In this document: one piece after another, positions 9,361 through 18,695 of the stretch | Layout of the letters: each line of letters opens with the position of its first letter | How positions within the stretch are numbered: position 1 is the first letter of the stretch | Assembly (NCBI RefSeq): GCF_001548395.1 | Contig: NZ_AP017367.1 | Span: 4,501,001 to 4,565,000 of the forward strand | Length of the DNA stretch: 64,000 bases | Direction: 5' to 3' | Origin: Leptolyngbya sp. O-77 | GTDB lineage: Bacteria > Cyanobacteriota > Cyanobacteriia > Elainellales > Elainellaceae | The notes under the pieces: model-generated | Told to the model about the DNA's origin: nothing | Seen by the model: only the letters and a program-made list of their open reading frames with translations | Databases searched by the model: none | Program-made: the position numbers and the translations under genes

Positions 9361-9537
9361 ATGACTCAAACTCCGCCACAACCAACCGTGACTCCGAAGC
9401 TCCAGGAACCGAAGTTTGGCTTTAATGAATACGCTGAGCGCCTGAATGGGCGGGCGGCAATGGTGGGATTTTTGATTACGCTGGCGATCGAATACCTGAC
9501 GGGTCAGGGCTTGCTGTCCTGGTTGGGTCTTTATTAG
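9361..9537 (+). CDS. High-light-inducible protein (CAB/ELIP/HLIP family)
   Basis: This 58-residue protein reads MTQTPPQPTVTP and then FGFNEYAERLNGRAAMVGFL, followed by a hydrophobic helix ending in LLSWLGLY. The ExxNGRxAMxGF motif is the single chlorophyll-binding helix of Hlips, which protect photosystem assembly intermediates and bind chlorophyll and carotenoid in the thylakoid. The length is normal for the family. It is divergent from ald and followed by a strong hairpin terminator at 9608-9628, so it is likely monocistronic. Confidence 0.93.
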   Translation: MTQTPPQPTVTPKLQEPKFGFNEYAERLNGRAAMVGFLITLAIEYLTGQGLLSWLGLY

Positions 9538-9607
9538 TCTGAAGTTAGTCTGAGTACTCGCGTTGGTACTTCGATGAGTTGAATGGGCTTGGTGTTGATG
9601 AGCTAAT

Positions 9608-9628
9608 CGGGCACTAGGCCCGTTTTTT
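9608..9628 (+). terminator. Rho-independent terminator after the Hlip gene
   Basis: A perfect five-base-pair stem CGGGC/GCCCG with an ACTAG loop is followed by six T. It ends the rightward Hlip transcript. The loop and right arm overlap the stop codon region of the opposing gene, which ends at 9614. Confidence 0.8.
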
Positions 9629-10075
9629 CAGTAAATCCCCCACTGCCTGTGCTGTTTCTAGTTGCGCCCAGGTGGTGGGGATAAACGTAATGCGCCGCAG
9701 CTTGTGGCTGGGAATTGGGCGGGGCAGCGATCGCACGTCTCCTAGCATGAGCTTGTAATACCAGTCTTGATCTTTGGGGCCAGGAGCCGCTTGGGGAAAC
9801 AAATCGCAGCGCTGCACTTTAGCGATCTCAGTCACAGCGGCATAGTAGCGAATTGCGTAGGCTTCTGCGCCAAAGGCTTTGGTTTGGTAGAAGGCGATCC
9901 AGGCAGGCGGCCAGTGAGGCTGGAGTGATTGTTCGACACTGGCGACGGGAATGCGATACCAGCGCTGTTCCTGGGCGATCGCCCAATCCGCCACATCCTT
10001 CAAAATCGCCACCAGCACCCGGTCGTTTGCCGCCTGTTCTATCATGGCCTCCTCGGGCGATCGCCCCCTTACCAT
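9614..10075 (-). CDS. Conserved cyanobacterial hypothetical protein
   Basis: This 153-residue soluble protein starts at ATG 10075, with AAGGA five bases upstream. The open frame extends to 10153, but the extra residues look non-coding. Visible features are an N-terminal helix, the segment EQRWYRIPVASVEQS, FYQTKAFGAEAYAIRYYA, and a basic strand HKLRRITFIPTTWAQLETA. I recall this pattern from unannotated cyanobacterial proteins but cannot name a function. No catalytic motif stands out. It lies between the Hlip gene and leuA and is convergent with the former. Confidence 0.7.
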   Translation of the reverse strand: MVRGRSPEEAMIEQAANDRVLVAILKDVADWAIAQEQRWYRIPVASVEQSLQPHWPPAWIAFYQTKAFGAEAYAIRYYAAVTEIAKVQRCDLFPQAAPGPKDQDWYYKLMLGDVRSLPRPIPSHKLRRITFIPTTWAQLETAQAVGDLLKKRA

Positions 10076-10342
10076 ATTCCTTCCACCGGTCTTTCGTTGA
10101 CCAGTTCTAGAATGCCCGCCTGTGTATTTTGAAACCGTGCCACCCCCAATCACCCGATCAGGGGGTTAGAAGGGGAGACTCGCCCACTAGAATGATTCAG
10201 TATGATGGTTAAGTCGGCATCAGTTCGACTTGCCAGATTCGACCCTGGTTTCGGCGCGGTCGGTGCATTGCCTGATGACCGTTGCCGCTCGAAACCGCGT
10301 TGTGAACCTGCATTCATCCATTCACATGCCTAGATTTGTGCC

Positions 10343-11983
10343 ATGAGTACTTCATCGAACGCCCAGTCCGGTATTGGTCAGCCCGATCGCATTTTGATTT
10401 TCGACACCACGCTGCGCGACGGCGAACAGTCGCCTGGCGCAACGCTGAACGTGGATGAGAAGCTGACAATCGCCCGGCAACTGGCACGACTGGGTGTGGA
10501 TGTGATTGAAGCGGGCTTTCCCTTTGCCAGTCCTGGTGATTTTGAAGCGGTGAGCAAGATTGCCGCCGAAGTGGGCACCGAAGACGGCCCGATTATTTGT
10601 GGCCTCGCCCGCGCCACTCAGCAGGATATCAAAGCAGCGGCCGACGCGCTGAAGCCTGCTGCCAAGCCCCGGATTCACACCTTCATTGCCGCCTCGGATA
10701 TTCACCTGGAATATAAGCTGAAAAAGACGCGGGCGGAAGTGCTGGACATCGTGCCCGAAATGGTGAGCTACGCCAAGTCGTTTGTGAACGATGTAGAGTT
10801 TTCCCCAGAAGATGCGGGTCGCTCTGATCCGGAGTTTTTGTACGAAATGCTGGAGCGGGCGATCGCCGCTGGAGCTACCACCGTCAACATTCCCGACACT
10901 GTTGGTTATCTTACTCCGAGCGAGTTTGGCGGATTGATCAAGGGCATTAAAGAGAACGTGCCGAATATTGATCAAGCCATCATTTCGGTTCATGGTCACA
11001 ACGACTTGGGCATGGCCGTAGCCAACTTTTTGGAAGCCGTGAAGAACGGAGCGCGGCAGCTTGAATGCACGATTAACGGCATTGGCGAACGCGCCGGAAA
11101 TGCAGCGCTCGAAGAACTGGTGATGGCGCTGTATGTGCGTCGTCAATATTTCAACCCGTTTTTGGGTCGCCCGGCCGACTCTGAAGCGCCCCTGACCAAT
11201 ATCGACACGCGCCAGCTTTACAAAACCTCGCGCCTGGTGTCGAACCTGACGGGGATGCTGGTGCAGCCCAACAAGGCGATCGTTGGTGCAAACGCCTTTG
11301 CCCACGAGTCTGGCATTCACCAGGACGGCGTGCTGAAGCACAAGCGCACCTACGAAATCATGGATGCCCAATCCATCGGTCTGACCGACAACCAGATTGT
11401 GTTGGGCAAGCATTCGGGACGAAACGCCTTCCGCACGCGCCTACGGGAACTGGGCTATGAACTGTCGGAGCAGGAGCTAAACCGCGCTTTCCTGCGGTTT
11501 AAGGACGTGGCGGATAAGAAAAAGGAAATCACCGATTGGGATCTGGAGGCGATCGCCAATGACGAAACCCAGCAGGTGCCGGAACTGTTCAAACTAGAGC
11601 ATGTGCAGGTGTCTTGCGGCGACCACTCGCGCCCCACGGCCACCGTCACCATCCGCACGCCCGCCGGGGAGGAACTCACCGATGCCGCCATCGGTACGGG
11701 CCCCGTGGATGCTGTTTACAAAGCGATCAACCGCGTCGTTAGCATTCCTAACCAGCTCATCGAGTTCTCGGTGCAGTCTGTCACCGCAGGCATCGACGCG
11801 ATGGGCGAAGTCACGATCCGTCTGCAATATGGCGATCGCATCTTCTCCGGCCACGGCGCAAACACCGATATCATCGTCGCCTCCGCCCAGGCCTACCTCA
11901 ACGCGCTCAACCGCCTGTCGGCCTCCCTGCAACAAGGCGAAGCGCTGCATCCGCAGCATAGCGATGTGCAGCCAGTGAGTTAG
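10343..11983 (+). CDS. leuA: 2-isopropylmalate synthase
   Basis: The 546-residue protein is a full-length bacterial LeuA. The TIM barrel has IFDTTLRDGEQSPGATL with the catalytic Arg-Asp, the metal site SVHGHNDLGMAVANFL, GIGERAGNAALEELVMAL and HESGIHQDGVLKH. The C-terminal allosteric LeuA dimer domain spans roughly residues 410-530. It condenses acetyl-CoA with 2-oxoisovalerate, the first committed and leucine-inhibited step of leucine synthesis. It serves as the housekeeping comparison for the shorter LeuA-like gene at 29108, which lacks the allosteric domain. It stands alone; the 359-bp region either side shows no clear regulator site. Confidence 0.96.
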   Translation: MSTSSNAQSGIGQPDRILIFDTTLRDGEQSPGATLNVDEKLTIARQLARLGVDVIEAGFPFASPGDFEAVSKIAAEVGTEDGPIICGLARATQQDIKAAADALKPAAKPRIHTFIAASDIHLEYKLKKTRAEVLDIVPEMVSYAKSFVNDVEFSPEDAGRSDPEFLYEMLERAIAAGATTVNIPDTVGYLTPSEFGGLIKGIKENVPNIDQAIISVHGHNDLGMAVANFLEAVKNGARQLECTINGIGERAGNAALEELVMALYVRRQYFNPFLGRPADSEAPLTNIDTRQLYKTSRLVSNLTGMLVQPNKAIVGANAFAHESGIHQDGVLKHKRTYEIMDAQSIGLTDNQIVLGKHSGRNAFRTRLRELGYELSEQELNRAFLRFKDVADKKKEITDWDLEAIANDETQQVPELFKLEHVQVSCGDHSRPTATVTIRTPAGEELTDAAIGTGPVDAVYKAINRVVSIPNQLIEFSVQSVTAGIDAMGEVTIRLQYGDRIFSGHGANTDIIVASAQAYLNALNRLSASLQQGEALHPQHSDVQPVS

Positions 11984-12198
11984 GAGTGGTGGCTCAACGG
12001 AGGAATAGGGAGATGGGGTGGCGGAATTTCCAAAAAGCCATTCCCCCTCTCAAGTTCCGTCGTAATCGCAGGCTTTCGGAATGTGTGTCAGGTAGGGGGA
12101 TAGTACCAGGCTCAGGGCAAGTCATATTTAGAAACTTTAGAAACGGACTAATTTTTTGGCTTTTTTGCAAGATGTCGAACGATTTGAGTCGGTAGCGT

Positions 12199-14685
12199 TT
12201 ACAAGTTGTTCAAAAATGCCTGTGTTTCTTCGGCTTCGTAGGGCATTCCGAGCTGCTCAAACAGCGCCAGGGCTTCCCGCGCCCAGCGCTGTGCTTCGGA
12301 GGCATTGCCCCGCGCCCGCACGAGTTCCGCAAAGGATCGTTTGACATAGGCGCTGCGGGTCGGGTCGTCTTGCTGCTCTGCCACCCGCAGCCCTTCCACC
12401 AAAAGTTGCTCTGCCTCGTCGAGCTTGCCCTCGCGCACAGCGATGTCGGCCAGCCAGTTTTCCGTCATGCGGACGGCGCGTTCCCAGTCGACCTCGCGGG
12501 CCTGGGCGCGGGCGGTTTCAAAGACCTGCTTGGCGGCGGCAATCTGGCCGGCTTTGAAATGGGTCATGCCTCGATAGTAAAGAAGCTGCACCCGTTGGCG
12601 GGCATACTTTCCGGCAGACCAGTCGGCCGGGTTGAGCAGGGCTTCTGCTTCGTCTAGCAACTGATGGGCCTCGTCAAACTGCTGCTGCTGGGTTCGCAGG
12701 ACAGACATTTTTTTCGCCCATTCGGTCTGGAACGGCTGGTCTTGATAGTCGCGCAGGGTTTGAATTTGCTCGAATAGCTGCTCGGCTTCTTCTAGCGCCC
12801 TGGGCTTGCGGGTGGCGGTCAGCGTCCAGGCGCGGTCGAGCATTACCTCTGCCAGGGTGCGCCATTGGCTGCGCTGGGTGGCCTGAGCAATCAGCCATTC
12901 TGTCCACCGCAGGCGATCGCCCCAATAGTCTGTCCGTCCCTTGCGCCGCCCCATGCTATAGGTATAAGCCTTGACGTGGTTCCAGAGCCGCAGCAGTTCG
13001 TCATACCAGCCCTCGGTCATACAAAAATCGGCGATCGCCCGCAGGGTTTGCCATTCCTCTTGCAGCCCGTCAAACGATAAGTGCCAGGTTTTTACTTCCT
13101 GATTGGCATAGGGTTCAGAAAATTGCAGCGCCCAGGCGACCCACCGCCGCCGCGCCGCCTCGGCAAAGTCGAAATGCGCCTTTAGCTCTGCCAGGGCGTA
13201 TTCTTGCGTCAGGGGCAGCATTCCATAGCGATGATCCTGCTGGTTCACCAGCGACAATTGACAAAGCTGTGCCAGCGCTTCTTGCAGCGCATCGGGCGAG
13301 GCTGCTTCATCCGCCACCTGAAACAGGGTTTCGCGCAAGACCGGGGTCGGAAACAGGGCCAGCGCCATCAGCAGGCGATGAGAGGGCTGGCCGTGCAAAC
13401 CATTCACCGTGGTCTCAAAGCAAAAGCGGGCCACGTCGCCCGTCGGGTTCGACATCCCCTGCAACACCGTCGCTAGGTCAAAGCCGTTGGCAAGCTGCCC
13501 GATGGCGTAGTGTATGGCTACGGGTAGGCCGCCGGTGGCCCGCAGCAGGGCCCGCCGTTCCGTGGGGTTCAGTGCCACGCCTTTTTCCTGGGCTTCATGC
13601 TGAATCAGGCTCAGCGCCTCGTCGGTGGGCATCGCCACCAGCCGCACGGGGACGAAGACCGACTGCTCGCGGGTGGTCACCAGGCTTTTGACCGATGGCG
13701 GCAGATCGTGGAGGAAACTCAGCACCATCTGCGGATTTTCCATCGTTTCCAGATTGTCGATGATGAGCAGCGTCCGGCGTGGTGCGTGGCTCGCTGAGGA
13801 ACTGCCGTGCAGCGATCGCCGAATCATCTGAATTTGCTCGTTCAGGCTGGCCCCAGCAAGCTCCGTTTCGCCTAATACGTCGGCAATTTGCTGCAAAATG
13901 TCTTGGAGCGATCGCATCGGGTCAAAGCGTTGCAGCAGCCCAAAGGATTGCAGATAGCACAGCTTGGCCGACACGAAAATTAGCGCATCGAAGGTAGGTA
14001 CATTCGGATAGGACTGGGGGTTGCGGCTAGCCGCCAAACAGCGCCGCGCACACTCTACCGCCAGCGAGGTTTTGCCCACGCCGCCAATGCCCGCAATGCT
14101 GATCAGATGGGCGGCGTGGTCGGGCGAGAGGAGGTGCAGCAAGCGCTCGATCTCGGCCTCACGCCCAATAAAGGCCGTGCTGGTGGGTGCAGGCAGGTTC
14201 TCTAAAATAGACGGTTGAGCAGGCGATTCGCGAAGCGTTCGCGCAAGCGGTGCAGCGCACTTTCCCTGCGGGAATCGCCCCCCCGAACTGATCCCATTGG
14301 GCGAATCCTGCGGCCCTGGTGTCGCAGCCTCATCGGCCCGATGGAGTGCGTTTTCTAAGGAATCTGAGCCAACAGATAGACTATTGGGCTGCACCTGCTG
14401 GCTGTAGTCTTCCAAGATCAGCCGCAGACTTTTGATGCCGACTTTTTGTGAACAGGCTTGCGACAGCAGCTTCCACAGACGCGGCGCAAAGACTCGCTCG
14501 ACGGTGCCCTGGGCGTAGCCCACCACCTGAATATCCTTGAGCTTGCTGCCCCTTAGCGCTTGCTCCAGCACGATCTTGTCTACATCGGTGAGGGACTGAT
14601 GCAGGCGATCGCCCACCAGCCGATCGGCTACGGCAATTAGCTCCGTAATTTTGGCTTTTTCCGTCGTCACCGTCCGCAGCGCCAT
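12199..14685 (-). CDS. STAND NTPase: vMAP-type N-terminal HTH, NB-ARC, TPR-like repeats
   Basis: The start is ATG 14685 (GAGAGG upstream), giving 828 residues; an in-frame start at 14733 adds nothing recognisable. The first 95 residues (LKDIQVVGYAQGTVERVFAP, RLWKLLSQ) resemble the helix-turn-helix at the N-terminus of vWA-MoxR-associated proteins. A linker carrying a palindromic insertion follows. The NB-ARC domain has P-loop IAGIGGVGKTSLA, Walker B TLLIIDNLE and sensor VTTREQ. The C-terminal 350 residues are helical TPR-like repeats ending GNASEAQRWAREALALFEQL. Such ATPases act as signal switches in regulation or phage defence. Nothing ties it firmly to the adjacent lipid locus, which it follows in the same direction with a gap of about 110 bp. 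Confidence 0.82.
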   Translation of the reverse strand: MALRTVTTEKAKITELIAVADRLVGDRLHQSLTDVDKIVLEQALRGSKLKDIQVVGYAQGTVERVFAPRLWKLLSQACSQKVGIKSLRLILEDYSQQVQPNSLSVGSDSLENALHRADEAATPGPQDSPNGISSGGRFPQGKCAAPLARTLRESPAQPSILENLPAPTSTAFIGREAEIERLLHLLSPDHAAHLISIAGIGGVGKTSLAVECARRCLAASRNPQSYPNVPTFDALIFVSAKLCYLQSFGLLQRFDPMRSLQDILQQIADVLGETELAGASLNEQIQMIRRSLHGSSSASHAPRRTLLIIDNLETMENPQMVLSFLHDLPPSVKSLVTTREQSVFVPVRLVAMPTDEALSLIQHEAQEKGVALNPTERRALLRATGGLPVAIHYAIGQLANGFDLATVLQGMSNPTGDVARFCFETTVNGLHGQPSHRLLMALALFPTPVLRETLFQVADEAASPDALQEALAQLCQLSLVNQQDHRYGMLPLTQEYALAELKAHFDFAEAARRRWVAWALQFSEPYANQEVKTWHLSFDGLQEEWQTLRAIADFCMTEGWYDELLRLWNHVKAYTYSMGRRKGRTDYWGDRLRWTEWLIAQATQRSQWRTLAEVMLDRAWTLTATRKPRALEEAEQLFEQIQTLRDYQDQPFQTEWAKKMSVLRTQQQQFDEAHQLLDEAEALLNPADWSAGKYARQRVQLLYYRGMTHFKAGQIAAAKQVFETARAQAREVDWERAVRMTENWLADIAVREGKLDEAEQLLVEGLRVAEQQDDPTRSAYVKRSFAELVRARGNASEAQRWAREALALFEQLGMPYEAEETQAFLNNL
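14222..14279 (-). repeat. Coding-sequence palindromic repeat, copy A
   Basis: The ends GGCGATTCGCGAAGCG and GCGGGAATCGCC enclose an expanded centre, 58 bp in all. It lies in frame in the linker between the HTH and NB-ARC domains of the STAND gene and encodes a basic, Arg-rich segment. It is related to copies at 15627, 26239, 34399 and 36802. Confidence 0.65.
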
Positions 14686-14799
14686 GTCGCCACCTCTCCC
14701 CAGTCCGCTGAAATGCCAGCCTGCGACTAGCATAGAGGATTTGCTACCGGCGCGATCGCCACGGGTTCTACGAGAACTTCAGCAATTTCTTCAGTTTCT

Positions 14800-16581
14800 T
14801 CAGCGAGCCACAACGCTCCTGACATCAACGCAGGCTGCATCGATCAGGCGCGATCGCCCAGCGCGGACGGCGGTACAGCGGTCGAGCAAAGGAACAATGG
14901 CCGGAGTCTTGCCCTGTTCTAGCGTGGCGATCGCCTCGTCTACCGCAGATTTGAAGGAGCTATGCACCAGCCAATCTTTCTGGCGCAGGTATTCGGGTTG
15001 GAATGCGGCATCTTCGATCCAGATCCAGTCAATGCCGTAGTTTTGAATAACTTGCTGAACGGTTTGTGGATTGGGGCTGTATTGCAACTGCAACAGGGCG
15101 ATCGCTCTATTCTGAATCTCTTGGTAATAGTCGGGGTGATAGGCCAGCGCAAACTCCCGACCCACCAGCGTAGACCGCAGCGCGAACGCGGGCACATTGT
15201 CGGCCTCGTCGGCCAAAGAGGCCACCAGCGCAGACTTGGGCTGCTCTACCAAAAACTGATGGATGGCAGGTGTTTGGGCAATTTGCCAGTTTTGCAGGAC
15301 GTAGATCAACGGCGGTACGAGCGGCACGAGCGTCACCACGGCGGCAAGACAGCCAAGCAGACCAATCAGCGTGCGATCGCCCTTTGCCAGAGGCACTTCG
15401 CCGCGCAGCTTGGGGCCAAATGTTTGCCAGAACTGGCTGATCAGCACCGTGAACACGATCGCCGCACTCAGCGGCAGCACAATCCGAAAGCTGTGGTAGT
15501 TGTAGCGGCTGGGTAGATAGAGGCGCGGCAAGAACAGGTGCGCCAGCATAAACCAGCCCATCGAGGCCAGCACCACGTCCACCAGCACCCGCACCTTGGG
15601 CGTGAGGTGCTGCATAGCGGCAAAGCGCGATTCGCGAAGCGATCTCCGCGGGAATCGCCCCAGCAGTGGCAGCGCCAGCCCCACCAAGCTGAGGGAGGGA
15701 AACAACTGGAGCCGGATGCCGCTGCGCCCGTTAAACCAAAAGTTGAGCGGCGGCACGCCAAAGTATTCGTTGCGTCCCATTCGCCCGTGTTCGGGCATGG
15801 AGCGCATCAGGTCGTAGGTGAGAGGATTGCCCAGCGAATCCATTGCCTGACTGAAGGGCAAAATCACCAGCAGCGCCACCCCCAGCCCCGCTGCCCAAAA
15901 CAGGTAATCGCGGCGGTCTTGGGACAAGCGGATGCGGTTGCCGCGCCATTTCACCAGCGCCACGGTCAATACGCCCACGCCCACCAGCATCAGATGCGGA
16001 AAAAAGAGTCCCTGTAGCCCTAGCGCCAAAATACACGGCAGGAGCGATCGCCGCAGCAGGTAATACAAAAATGCGGTGAAAATTGGATAAACAAACGCTC
16101 TGGGCGTGCCAGAAACCAAATCATCGTTGAGCCACAGCAGTTGATTGGTAATCAGCGTGCTGAGGAATGCGCCGAAGGGTGAGGGAAACAGTTCCAGGAA
16201 AATTAAGAACAGGTAGACTGTTGTGCCCAAACTGAGCAGCAGCGGCAGGATTTTGACGAAGGTGAGGGCGGGCAGTCCCAGCTTGGCGGCTGCGGCAAAG
16301 ACGGCTTTGAAGCCCAGCGGCGCAACGGATTGGAAGTAGTTAGCGATCCAGTCGTTGGGAAATAGCTCTGGATCGGTGAAGCGCTGCATCCAGACGACAT
16401 GCTGACGAACATCATCCTGCACGAGATAGGGATGGCTAAAGGCATAGGCAATCGTCACCAGGCCGTAGTACAGCGTGAACAGCAGGCTGATGCCCAGCCA
16501 GAATGCAAAGGGCGATCGCACAAATATGCGAGACGCTGATGAGCCGGAGGATGAGTCGGATGCAGGCTGGAATAGAATCAT
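14800..16581 (-). CDS. Multi-pass membrane protein, GT-C glycosyltransferase-like
   Basis: This 593-residue protein has around ten membrane segments. After the first helix comes YLVQDDVRQHVVWMQRF, a loop with paired acidic residues in the place where GT-C family transferases keep their catalytic aspartates. The C-terminal 180 residues look soluble (VQQVIQNYGIDWIWIEDA), as in GT-C proteins. A lipid-phosphate-sugar transferase role is inference. The start codon overlaps the stop of the upstream reductase (ATGA), so the two are translationally coupled. A palindromic repeat (15627-15659) encodes an Arg-rich insert. It is the last gene of the leftward PKS arm. Confidence 0.75.
   Translation of the reverse strand: MILFQPASDSSSGSSASRIFVRSPFAFWLGISLLFTLYYGLVTIAYAFSHPYLVQDDVRQHVVWMQRFTDPELFPNDWIANYFQSVAPLGFKAVFAAAAKLGLPALTFVKILPLLLSLGTTVYLFLIFLELFPSPFGAFLSTLITNQLLWLNDDLVSGTPRAFVYPIFTAFLYYLLRRSLLPCILALGLQGLFFPHLMLVGVGVLTVALVKWRGNRIRLSQDRRDYLFWAAGLGVALLVILPFSQAMDSLGNPLTYDLMRSMPEHGRMGRNEYFGVPPLNFWFNGRSGIRLQLFPSLSLVGLALPLLGRFPRRSLRESRFAAMQHLTPKVRVLVDVVLASMGWFMLAHLFLPRLYLPSRYNYHSFRIVLPLSAAIVFTVLISQFWQTFGPKLRGEVPLAKGDRTLIGLLGCLAAVVTLVPLVPPLIYVLQNWQIAQTPAIHQFLVEQPKSALVASLADEADNVPAFALRSTLVGREFALAYHPDYYQEIQNRAIALLQLQYSPNPQTVQQVIQNYGIDWIWIEDAAFQPEYLRQKDWLVHSSFKSAVDEAIATLEQGKTPAIVPLLDRCTAVRAGRSRLIDAACVDVRSVVAR
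15627..15659 (-). repeat. Coding-sequence palindromic repeat, copy B
   Basis: GCGATTCGCGAAGCGATC pairs with CGCGGGAATCGCC over 33 bp. It lies in frame within the GT-C-like membrane gene, where it encodes RFPRRSLRES between hydrophobic segments. Confidence 0.7.
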
Positions 16582-17393
16582 TGCAAGTTTCTGACCTTGG
16601 CAGTGATTTGGTCAAAGGATTGGTTGAGCATGGGCAGCAACACGCTATGCAGACGGTTTAATACGCCCATTTCAAAGCCAGGAGTAATCGCAAAGGCGTG
16701 GCGCTGCACACCTGCCAGGATCACCTCGGCAACGCCGTCAGCACTCCAGGTTTTGGCAGTGGCGGTAATTTTTTGAGTGACGAGGGGCTTGGTTTTGTTT
16801 TCCTCGGCGAGTTGCGGCGTGTCGGTGTCGGGCGGATAGACGATAGACACGCCAATCCCCTTGGGTTTAAGTTCACCCCGCAGGGACTCGGCCAGGCCGC
16901 GCAGGGCAAACTTGCTGGGGCTGTAGGCGGTATAGCCGTAGAGTCCGATCAGCCCTGCCCCTGAGGACACGCAGACAATTTGCCCGTGCCGCTGCTGCTC
17001 CATTGCAGGCAGGGCCGCGCGGATGCAGTACAGCGTGCCAAAGTAGTTCACCGCCATCGTCCGCTCGAACACCTCGATAGGAATTTCTAGAAACTCGCCC
17101 GGTCGTGCAATTCCAGCGCAGGTGACGAGCCAATCCGGTGGGCCCAACTGGGCGATCGCCCGCTGCACGGCCTGTTCTGCCTGCGTTCGGTCAGCTACGT
17201 CAGCAGCAACGGTATACACCTGTTGGTCGGGCAAGCGCCGCTTGACCTCAAGCTGTGCCCGCGCCGCCTCCAGCTTTTCGGGGGTGCGGGCAATCAGCGA
17301 GAGGGCGGTTCCCTGGGCGGCCAATCGGTGGGCGATCGCCAGCCCGATGCCGCTAGATCCGCCCGTGATAATGGCGTGTTTGGGTGGGTTCAT
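16578..17393 (-). CDS. Short-chain dehydrogenase resembling 3-ketodihydrosphingosine reductase
   Basis: The 271-residue SDR has the nucleotide motif ITGGSSGIGLAIAHRLA near residue 9, NAG-type CAGIARPGEF and the catalytic YTAYSPSKFALRG (YxxxK) preceded by VCVSSGAG. The segment IVYPPDTDTPQLAEENKTKP is characteristic of 3-ketodihydrosphingosine reductases, which reduce the 3-keto group left by serine palmitoyltransferase. The start overlaps the stop of the upstream START-like gene (ATGA), and its stop overlaps the next start. Beside a PKS-AONS that would make just such a 2-amino-3-ketone, it is the obvious keto-reductase of the pathway. That substrate is inference. Confidence 0.88.
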   Translation of the reverse strand: MNPPKHAIITGGSSGIGLAIAHRLAAQGTALSLIARTPEKLEAARAQLEVKRRLPDQQVYTVAADVADRTQAEQAVQRAIAQLGPPDWLVTCAGIARPGEFLEIPIEVFERTMAVNYFGTLYCIRAALPAMEQQRHGQIVCVSSGAGLIGLYGYTAYSPSKFALRGLAESLRGELKPKGIGVSIVYPPDTDTPQLAEENKTKPLVTQKITATAKTWSADGVAEVILAGVQRHAFAITPGFEMGVLNRLHSVLLPMLNQSFDQITAKVRNLQ

Positions 17394-18049
17394 CGGCTAC
17401 GGCGCTCAATTTCTCGACGCAGGGAGACAAGGGTAGTTTCCAACTCGCCGCGATAGACTCGCGAGTAGACATCGCGCATCAGGTCAGATCGAGGGGAAAT
17501 AACCACCTGATGGGTCAACACCAACTGGCGGGCCGAGGCTTGCTGAAGCTGCCAAACGCCCTGCATGATCGGCTCGTTGCCGTCCATCACCACAAACTGA
17601 ATCTGCGAAGGTCGCTGCTCGGACGAGGCCACGGTAACGCGGTTTCGCACGGGCACCGAGGCCACCCGCAGCACGTTCACCTGCTCGAACGTAACCTGAT
17701 TACCATTGCGGCTCAGCAGGCGGCTAGATTCAACATTGGGCAAAAACGACGCAAAGTTGTTGTAGTCGGTCAACACGGCCCAGGCGGCAGCAGCGGAGCC
17801 GTTGATTACCACCTGTCCTACAAACCGCCCGTTTTCGCCTGAAATCGTCACCCCTGGAGCAGTTGCGACCGCATCCGGCAACCGCAGTGACGCTGCTGGA
17901 GCGTTGCTCGATGCCTCAGCAGCAGGCAGGCTTTGGCGGGCAATCGTTGGCGCGGCAGCTAGCCCCGTCCCCAGCGCTGAGGTCAAGACAGCAGACGCAC
18001 TCAGAAGCGCTGTCAACCGAGTCCAACCGAACTGAAGTGAAATTTTCAT
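17390..18049 (-). CDS. Secreted SRPBCC/START-like lipid-binding protein
   Basis: The product is 219 residues from ATG 18049. The frame extends to 18208 but without a plausible leader. It starts MKISLQFGWTRLTALLSASA and ends its hydrophobic stretch at GLAAAP, a likely signal peptide, so export is expected. The mature part has the helix-grip pattern of the polyketide-cyclase/COQ10 START superfamily (AAAAWAVLTDYNNFASFLPN, VLTHQVVISPR). Such domains bind hydrophobic ligands. It is coupled by an ATGA overlap to the ketosphinganine-reductase-like SDR and follows the KS gene by 70 bp. A periplasmic carrier for the pathway lipid is inference. Confidence 0.8.
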   Translation of the reverse strand: MKISLQFGWTRLTALLSASAVLTSALGTGLAAAPTIARQSLPAAEASSNAPAASLRLPDAVATAPGVTISGENGRFVGQVVINGSAAAAWAVLTDYNNFASFLPNVESSRLLSRNGNQVTFEQVNVLRVASVPVRNRVTVASSEQRPSQIQFVVMDGNEPIMQGVWQLQQASARQLVLTHQVVISPRSDLMRDVYSRVYRGELETTLVSLRREIERRSR

Positions 18050-18119
18050 AGGCAACCAGAGTTCAGAAAAACCAACTCCCCCGCATTGTATAGCAGGTGC
18101 CAGTTCCAGGGGAGACGGA

Positions 18120-18695
18120 TTAGGGGGCAGGAATCGGGCCACAGGGCTGGCGCTGGAAGGGGTAGGTGGGCAGGGCGACGGTTTGCTGGAAATAGCGGCG
18201 ATCGCCATCGTGCCAGGTCAATTCGCTGCCCTCGACAAAGGCGGCGGCGAGGCCAGGAAGCTGGGCGGCGGCGGTGTCAGGCGCGAGGAAGAGAGTGGAT
18301 ACAGTAGACGGCTGGGGAACGGCAGTGTAGTGAATCTGGAGGGCGGGCGCGGTGGGCTGGGCGCGTCCTTGGTAGATGCCGGGTGTGGGTGTGCCTTGAA
18401 GAACAGAGCGCAGTTTTTGCAGCAGGTCTGGCAGGGAATCGGTCAGGATGGCAAGGCGATAGGGCAGGGGCGATCGCCCGGTGTTGGCCGTCCAGCAGAG
18501 GTCGGCGATGGGGGAATCGGGATGCCGCTGCAAGTGCTGCACATAGCGCTCGACCAGTTGGCGCAGGGCGGGTTCGCTGCGGGCAGAGAGGGTCAGCAGG
18601 TGCAGCGGATAGGGGAGCAGGGGGGCGGATTCGGGCGCAGGCGCTTCCGTCAGAACCACATGGGCATTGGCTCCGCTAAAGCCGAAGGCATTCAC
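18120..18695 (-). pseudogene. C-terminal continuation of the KS gene, out of frame; AT domain missing
   Basis: This frame begins with VNAFGFSGANAHVVLTEAP, the conserved C-terminal end of a ketosynthase, and therefore continues the gene at 18692-20017 after a one-base shift in a C-rich tract near 18722-18738. After the KS-to-AT linker (LHLLTLSARSEPALRQLVER, SPIADLCWTANTGRSP), the sequence jumps to the post-AT motif VALPTYPFQRQ. The roughly 300-residue AT domain with GHSxGE is absent, and the protein stops. It looks like the remnant of a longer module after an internal deletion. It might still fold as the tail of a stand-alone KS if the frameshift is a sequencing error. Confidence 0.75.
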
